DNA of 64,000 bases from assembly GCA_030549335.1 (NCBI GenBank), contig CM060194.1, positions 21,020,171-21,084,170 on the forward strand, given 5' to 3'. Positions 57,765-64,000 of this stretch are shown piece by piece. The first letter of the stretch is position 1. Each line of letters begins with the position of its first letter. The notes beneath the pieces were generated by a model. It was not told the origin of the DNA and searched no databases. It was given only the letters and a program-made list of their open reading frames with translations. This DNA comes from Pontederia crassipes. Lineage: Eukaryota; Streptophyta; Magnoliopsida; Commelinales; Pontederiaceae. The position numbers and the translations under genes were made by a program.

Positions 57765-60085
57765 ATGTCTTCATTTGAAATGGATGCATCTCCTTCAAAT
57801 TCTGAAGATCAAGAATTTGAAGGACATAAAGTCACATAAGAATGTTGAGATGTTATAACATTTTCATTATAAATTGTATGTTGTTCATCGAAAATTCTTT
57901 CTTAAACTATTTTTTTATTGGTATTTTTTCTTTCACAGTGCTCAAATCCAAGAAAAGAACAATGCTAATAATAGTCAAGTTAATAAACCTTTTGTTGGCG
58001 TGAAGTTCGATACGATAGATGATGTTTACATTTTCTACAATACATATGCAAGCTTAGTTGGATTTTCCGTGCGAAAAGATCATTGTAGTAAATCTAGAAA
58101 GACGAATATGCCGCTTGGTAGATTGCTCATTTGTTTTAAACTCAAAAGGATCTCAAATTAAAGCAAACTTTGGGAAAAGATGTGAAAAGAAGACGAAATG
58201 TTAAAGAGAATTGTGGTGCTTTATTATTAGCTAAAGTTGCAAGTGATGTCAAATGGGAGGTCAAATAATTTGTTGAAAAGCACACACATAAATTGGCTTC
58301 ACAGTCTTAGTAGATTATCCTCTCATAACAAATTATCAACCCCTTCTAAGGAATAGAGAACTAAGAAATGTTGGCATTTGGCCTTCCAAGATAGCTGAAT
58401 ATTTGAAGATGACCAGGGAGACTTTTGTAACACCTCAACAATGTATAGATTATATAAAGACATTACGAAAAAATAATATGGAAGGAGCATGGCTGTGTTA
58501 AGTTATTTTCAAAAGAAAGTCGTCGATGATGTTGATTTTTTTTAGAATGATGGTGGATGAAAATGATACATGAAAAAGTTTGTTTTGGGCTGATAGTAGA
58601 TCAGAAGATAATTATATAACATTTGGCGATGTTGTTTTTGGTACGACATATCACAAGAATAAATTACAAATGTCATTTGCACCATTTACAAGAGTTAAAT
58701 CATCATAGTCAATCAATATTATTTGGTTGTGCACTATTAGCTTATGAAACTGAAGACACCTTCATTTGGTTATTTCAGACTTGGTTAGAATGTATGAAGG
58801 GGAAGAAGCTTATCTGTATCATCACTGATCAAAATATTACAATGGGCAATGCAATTCGTAAAGTGCTTCTTGAAAGTTGACACATGTTTTGCATTTGGCA
58901 TAGAGTAAATGATGCATTGACTCAACTTCGGGATTTATATGTGCGTGACCATTTTAAAAAAGAATATTTTAAATGGATTAATAATTCTTTGAGCATCCAA
59001 GAATTTGAAGACAAGTGACTAATTTTGAAACAAGAATATGATATTCCATATGGTCACTAGTTGGAGCATATGTACAACAAGCAACATAAATGGATTACAA
59101 TTTATTTAAATGACACCTTCTACGCGGGCACAAAGAGCTGAGAGTATTAATACTTTTTTTGATGGCTTTGTGAATTCAAATACTTCATTATTTGATTTTG
59201 TATACTAGTATGATTTAGTTCTTTCTACTCGTCATGAGACTGAAGAGAGAGAAGATTTTAAAAACTTGAATACCTTTGTTAGTTCTTCTTCAAAAAGTCT
59301 TTTGAAAATTTAACAGCAAAGGTCTACACGCAAAGTGTGTTCAAAATTTTTCAAGAAGAATTCAAAAGTATTATACAATTCTAGAAGCAATAATCTTTCA
59401 AGATTGTGTACTCAATATATGAATCAGGATCTGAGGACAAAGGAAAAATTATTGTAGACTACAATATCCAATCAAATGGTTCGCCAAAATGTTCTTACAA
59501 AATATTTGAACGAGAAGGAATCTTGTGTTCTCATGCTTTGTTTATTCTCGATAAAAGTAGAGTTATGTGTTTACCAGAGCAGTATATTCTTCATCGTTGG
59601 ACGATAAAATGCTCGTTATTCAATAGTGCAAATGGTACAAGATACATAATGCAATTCTTCTATTGGACAACATGATGTCAATCTTCCACAAAAAAATGAA
59701 TGTTAGAAGGAATGCACGAAAATTCATAGAAATGAGTTTGCATTCACCCAAACATTTAGATGCTGGAATTTCATTTTTAAAAGAAGGCATTTGAAGTTTA
59801 GAGAACATAAGAAATTGTGATATGGATGAAGTGTCTTCTAAAAATGATGAAGTGTCTTTTAAAGACGATGAAGTGCTGTCACAAGTTTCAAAGTTTGTGA
59901 TACATGCCCCTTATCTTGTAAAATCAAAGGAAAGACCAAGGAATACAAAAAGACTTAAATCTAGTGTTCATGTTGTAAGATCGAAAGCACCAAGAGGATG
60001 GGGGGGGGGGGAATTGGTGTATAAAAATTTAACCGAAAAAGTCGTAAGAAGTCGATTTTTAGAAAATGCGATAACAAGCAAGTGA
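57765..60085 (+). pseudogene. FAR1/FRS-type MULE-derived transposase-like pseudogene
   Basis: Pieces appear in the usual order. An ATG at 57765 (MSSFEMDASPSNSEDQEFEG) soon meets a stop. A FAR1 DNA-binding-like piece follows (FDTIDDVYIFYNTYASLVGF, about 58000-58140). Next comes a MULE transposase core at about 58620-58970 (NHHSQSILFGCALLAYETED, WLECM, IITDQN, then CIWHRVNDAL). Then a SWIM-like zinc piece (CSYKIFEREGILCSHAL, about 59490-59545) and a tail with KSKERPRNTKRLKS (about 59925-59965). Several stops and frameshifts separate the pieces. The first catalytic Asp, normally in a DTTY context, is Gly here (FGTTY), while the second (ITDQ) remains. It could be a decayed host FRS gene or an old transposon. 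Confidence 0.85.
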
Positions 60086-60987
60086 AAGATAAGTAAGAGG
60101 AATTAGAAACCAAGAAGACGCAATATGTTGACGAGATTCAGCCAAACTCCTTGGCCTTACATCCCCGCTCTAACTTCCTGACCTCGAGATCGTCGGAGAT
60201 TCACTAGCTTTCTCTTTTCTTGTAGGGAGAGAATAATCCTTTCTACACCACAATGCCTTCTTCTTTGCTCAAGAGGTAAGGCACACCTCTTCTTACAAGG
60301 AGCTCTCAAAATTAACTAAACAAGAACACAAGAATTCCCTCATATTCTCTCTTCTTACAAAGGATGCTCACAATTAGAAACTAGAAGAGGGAAAGGATGA
60401 TTTACAAAATTAAGCTCAATAAAAATGCTTTGGACTTGAAGGAAGCTCTAGAATGATTTGCCTTGCTTAGCTGAGATTCCTTCATCCTTTTGAATCCTTA
60501 TCATAGGCTTTTCTTGAAAATATAGCCGTTGTAAATCAATTTGAAAAGTGTTATGCTGTCATTTCAGAAACGATTGCCCATTTCGATATAGGTCGTCCGT
60601 TTTGCACAGTAACTAGCCGTTACGAATTTTGTCGCATATTAATCGGTCGCTCATTATAGTATTGGTCGTCTATTTAATATAAAATAATCGCCATTGCATT
60701 TGTCTTTTCTATGCAGTTTTTTATTGATCGTAGTCCATAGAAGGATTATAACTGTTTACTTATTTTTTTCTTCCATAACGGTCGACCAAAAGGGACTCGA
60801 TCGACCAATTTAGAAATCTCATATTTTCTGTAATCAGCGATCGTCCATGCGCCAGCTTCGATCGTCCGATTTATGCATTTTTTATCTTTGCTGCCCAAAA
60901 CGATCGACCGTTAGAGTTTCAGTCGTCCGTTTTAGAAATCTCGTGTTCTCTGTAATCTGTGGTCATCCATGCGCCAGTTTCGGTCAT
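60086..60987. repeat. Retroelement-like sequence with CGATCGACCG motifs and a direct repeat
   Basis: No gene. Phrases at 60225-60400 resemble 12395-12540. From 60780 to 60985 a unit of about 118 bases occurs twice with differences, each copy containing TTTAGAAATCTC, TCTGTAATC and CCATGCGCCAG. CGGTCGACC and CGATCGACCG motifs recall the array at 1-735. This is probably older retroelement sequence into which the LTR at 60988 inserted. Confidence 0.45.
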
Positions 60988-62721
60988 TGATGCATGCAAA
61001 ATATAACATATTTTAGATTATTATTTTAATTAAATTTTCTGTAATTTGATCATGGCATGCATCATTTTTAGTCACTTTTAATCGTAATTCCAGATTTATC
61101 AATTTTAATTATTAATTCTCTGAATATTTTAATTGTGGATGGATTAACTAAATTTTGATAATTATTTTGCAGAAAAAATCGAGATTTAAATAGGTTGTGC
61201 CGTATCAGCCGAAATTATGAAGAATTCATCATTACGGCCGAGATTTGGCTTTACACCCAAGTCATTTTGGGCGAGATTCTTACGGCCGAGATTTCTAGGG
61301 GGTAATGATATGGAATTTTCATTGTTACGGCTGAGATTTGAAGGGGTAAAATAAAAGAATTTTATCTTTTGGGCGTAATGGCATGAAGATGAATTTGACC
61401 GAGATTCAAAAGGAGTAACAATTGAATGATTTTATCTTTTGGGCGTAACAAGATTAAATTCCTTCCTTACGGCCGAGATTTGGAGGGAGTAAAATGAATT
61501 TTATCTCTTTGGGAGTAAAGATTTAGTTCTTTCCTTACGGCCGAGATTCAAAGGGAGTAAAGATAAGAAAGATTTATCTTTGGGCGTAATGATAAAAGGA
61601 TTTATCTTTGGCCGAGTTTTTCTCATAATTTTAAAGTCAACCGTATGATGTTACGACCGAGATCAAATTGAAGGCCGTCCGCACCCTATAAATACGTGAA
61701 GAATCTGTTGTTTCAAAGTGTGCTCCGAAGTTCAGGTTTTCTTCCACGGCGAGTCGTGAGCTCTGCAGGCTACGACCAAGAGGAGAGAGGTGCGACGGCT
61801 GGAAGTTGATCGCGACCCTGATCAAGTCCGAGAGGCTGTCCGACTGTCTGCCCGTGATCCGAAGCTTCGACTTTTATCTATTTGGGTGTAGTTCTTCCAA
61901 TTATTATTATTATGTTATTATCTCTCTAGAATTTCTAGGATGAACTCCATATTTTTAAGATTATTCATTTTAGGAGATTATTATTGAAGAGAAACTATTT
62001 GGACCATATATTATTTGTTTTAATATTTTCTGATCAATTAGTTAATTGTGCTTAATGCTTTTGATTTAATTACTTGGATTTCTGAGTTGAGTAATTACCA
62101 GTTTGTGGACTATTTAATTTCAGAATTCATTAATTAAATTAATTGATTTTATGTGAAATTAATAATTGACATAAATTTGATAACTAGTGTGTGGAGAATC
62201 AATTTTATGTGGTCTGTTAATCTAACCAGTTTGTGGAGTGATTAATAGTATAGGATTTTCATATTAATGCATCTTAATTTTAATCTTATCTGACGAATAC
62301 TAGTTTGTGGGACTTTAGGTTTGATTAAATTTAAGATAGTTTGATTTACCGAATTAAATAACAGAATTACCAGTTTGTGGACTCTGTGATGTTAATCTTG
62401 TAAATTAATAATTTGAGAAAATTCTTAATCCATCTTTAAAGATTAAATTTATCTTTTATGGTTCAAATATTTATCCTGATCTATTTTCATCCTAAGGCCT
62501 AACTTCAACACCATTATCTTATCTTTATCTTATTTTCCTTATTTTATTTCATAAAACTTCTTTCCAAAAATCCATATTTTTCCTCTCTTATTAATTTATA
62601 AATCCAGATATTGAATTAATAATATTCCTTGTGGGTTCGACACTCTTACTCCTATTACTATATTACTTGAGCGACTAGTGCACTTGCTAACAAATTTTAT
62701 TGTTACAAATCATACCCATCA
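60988..62721 (+). mobile_element. 5' LTR of an Athila/Tat-like Ty3 retrotransposon
   Basis: The 1734-base segment starts TGATG and ends CATCA, a perfect inverted terminal pentamer, followed after six bases by a primer-binding site. TATAAATA at 61687-61694 is a good promoter candidate. The U3 part (about 61190-61620) carries repeated TTACGGCCGAGATTTGG / TTTATCTTTGGGCGTAA units. The matching 3' LTR is beyond the window, so the left boundary is inferred from the termini only. Confidence 0.7.
61190..61625. repeat. Degenerate tandem units in U3
   Basis: Six to eight degenerate units contain ACGGCCGAGATT or a variant (61234, 61270, 61326, 61399, 61470, 61538, 61608), alternating with TTTATCTTTTGGGCGTAA. 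Spacing is about 35-75 bases. Confidence 0.75.
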
Positions 62722-62727
62722 AGTTTT

Positions 62728-62745
62728 TGGCGCCGTTGCCGGGGA
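62728..62745 (+). other. Primer-binding site, tRNA-Asp type
   Basis: TGGCGCCGTTGCCGGGGA is the sequence found directly after the 5' LTR in many plant Athila/Tat-type elements and is complementary to the 3' end of tRNA-Asp (remembered, not computed). It marks the + strand as the coding direction of the retrotransposon, which continues past the window end. Confidence 0.85.
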
Positions 62746-64000
62746 ATATTTTATTAATTATTTTCTGATTTTTATGAATTATTAGGAGATGTAAATAAAG
62801 TGTAAATAATTCTTTATAAATATGTATTAATTGTTTTAATTATTTTTGTGAATAAACTGACATTTTTTTCTTTTGCAGATAAAGGTCACGATAATTTTTT
62901 TTTAAATTTGTCTACTTTCGGGTTAAAATTCGACGCCATTGAATTTTCCGAATTACACTGTCGACTTATGATTTTACGACCGAGATTTAATGTGTCGGCT
63001 TTATTAATTTTACGGCCTCGCAATGAATGATTTCTGAGTTCTAAACTTTCAATTTTTACGGCCGTAATATTTTTATCCGAACATTGTTTTACGTCATGGA
63101 TTTGATTTCGTTGTTTACGGCCGTAAAGAATCTTCTTAATTCACTTTCGGCCGTAATGATTCAATTTTCGACGTAAGAGTTTGAGTAATATTCTCAAGTT
63201 TCATTCGACTTTATTTCGGCCGAAACTCTATTTTGCATTACGGCCAATCATGTTGACTTCATCTCGGCCGATGTGATCTCATTTCGACTTAATTGACAAT
63301 TTTTATCTTTACGGTCGAAATTCACTTCATCCAGATCTTTCTGTTTACGGCCGAGAATGATCTCATGGTTTTGCGGCGTAAAATTTCTGAACATTTGTTT
63401 TTACGCCATATTACGACCTTTTCGTCCAATTTATTTGTGATTTTTTCTTTCTCGGCCATCAACGATCACGTTCGACTTAATTCTCATTGTTTTACGGCCG
63501 ATATGAATTATCCTCTTCCTCGGCCGTAATGAGTCATTTTGTCGACGTTTCGTTCGATTTTTATTTCGGCTGAAACCCTGTTCTGTTTTACGATCAAAGG
63601 TTGTCAACTTCAGTTCTTTACGCCCATGATTTTATATGTGAGGAGTTGATTGCCGAAATGATTCATCTCTGTGTTAATTTTTACGACGTTGTTTCGACCA
63701 TAAGCCAACAAGTTTTACGCCTTCACGTTGAATCCCTTTCAACACTATTTTATGATTTTTACGGACGAACGAGCCTTGGATTACTAATTTAATTTCGGTC
63801 GTAAATCAATTTCTGTACTACGGCCGATCAATCTTATTTCCTCTCTAAAAATAATTTTTTATTATGTCTGATTATTAACTTTACGCCCGCAAATTAGTTC
63901 AGACTTATTTTGTGCCGTTTGTACGTCATCATAAATTCTTTCGGTCGATATTAATATTTGGTATTTGTATTGGTTTGAAGAACCTCCGTTTGCGGTCGTA
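62746..64000 (+). mobile_element. Retrotransposon leader rich in ACGGCCGT-type motifs
   Basis: After the primer site come at least 1.25 kb without a recognisable gag. From about 62970 the T-rich sequence is punctuated every few tens of bases by TTTACGGCCGTAA-like palindromes or decayed forms (63058, 63117, 63148, 63216, 63265, 63349, 63496, 63521, 63821 and others). Short open frames are not conserved-looking. I treat it as an untranslated leader. Confidence 0.6.

Noticed and set aside
1..64000. CRISPR arrays, bacterial operons, integrons or phage genes
   Set aside because: Introns, plant gene families and plant transposons exclude a prokaryotic origin; the tandem arrays seen are minisatellites without spacer structure.

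Overview
The window is nuclear DNA from a flowering plant, most likely a monocot. It is AT-rich and intron-rich, with GC-rich first exons and many transposable elements. I recognise the genes from remembered family sequences, not from a database search. The species cannot be fixed from the sequence.

Five genes can be assembled exon by exon. In order they are: (1) an ERS1-type ethylene receptor, + strand, 6182-9299, 636 aa, all key residues intact; (2) TRS130/TRAPPC10, the large TRAPPII tethering subunit, + strand, 17704-33709, 21 exons, 1250 aa; (3) a PHS1-type dual-specificity phosphatase with an N-terminal atypical kinase region, + strand, about 35404-39667, about 913 aa; (4) a small Ser/Arg-rich nuclear protein, - strand, 46526-44546, 188 aa; (5) an acidic protein with two membrane segments, - strand, 54285-52848, 412 aa, no recognised family. 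These are ordinary, independently transcribed plant genes and nothing suggests they work as one pathway. A decayed FAR1/MULE-transposase-like gene lies at 57.8-60.1 kb, and a doubtful pectinesterase-inhibitor-like fragment at 43.4-43.6 kb.

The rest is mostly mobile DNA. 1-3.1 kb holds decayed LTR-like sequence, a palindromic GGTCGACC-type array and a 73-75 bp minisatellite. 9.3-17.6 kb is AT-rich with a small GC-rich inverted-repeat element and a 2.4 kb Mutator-like element (14826-17229) that has long inverted arms and a perfect 9-bp target duplication. TRS130 intron 3 holds a Ty3-type gag-protease remnant between LTRs, interrupted by a LINE fragment that itself contains a SINE. Three more copies of the same SINE family lie within 14 kb, all with target duplications. 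39.9-43 kb holds a probable solo LTR. 46.6-52.8 kb is AT-rich, with tandem repeats interrupted by a second 9-bp-TSD Mutator-like element (50323-51500). 54.6-56.1 kb is a long imperfect palindrome. 61.0-64.0 kb is the 5' end of an LTR retrotransposon (LTR 60988-62721, tRNA-Asp-type primer site at 62728) whose LTR and leader are studded with ACGGCCG-type motifs.

I found no new gene system. The best follow-up targets are the inverted-repeat elements, the CGGCCG-rich leader, the start-stop uORF in front of the ethylene receptor, and the unrecognised two-membrane-segment protein.
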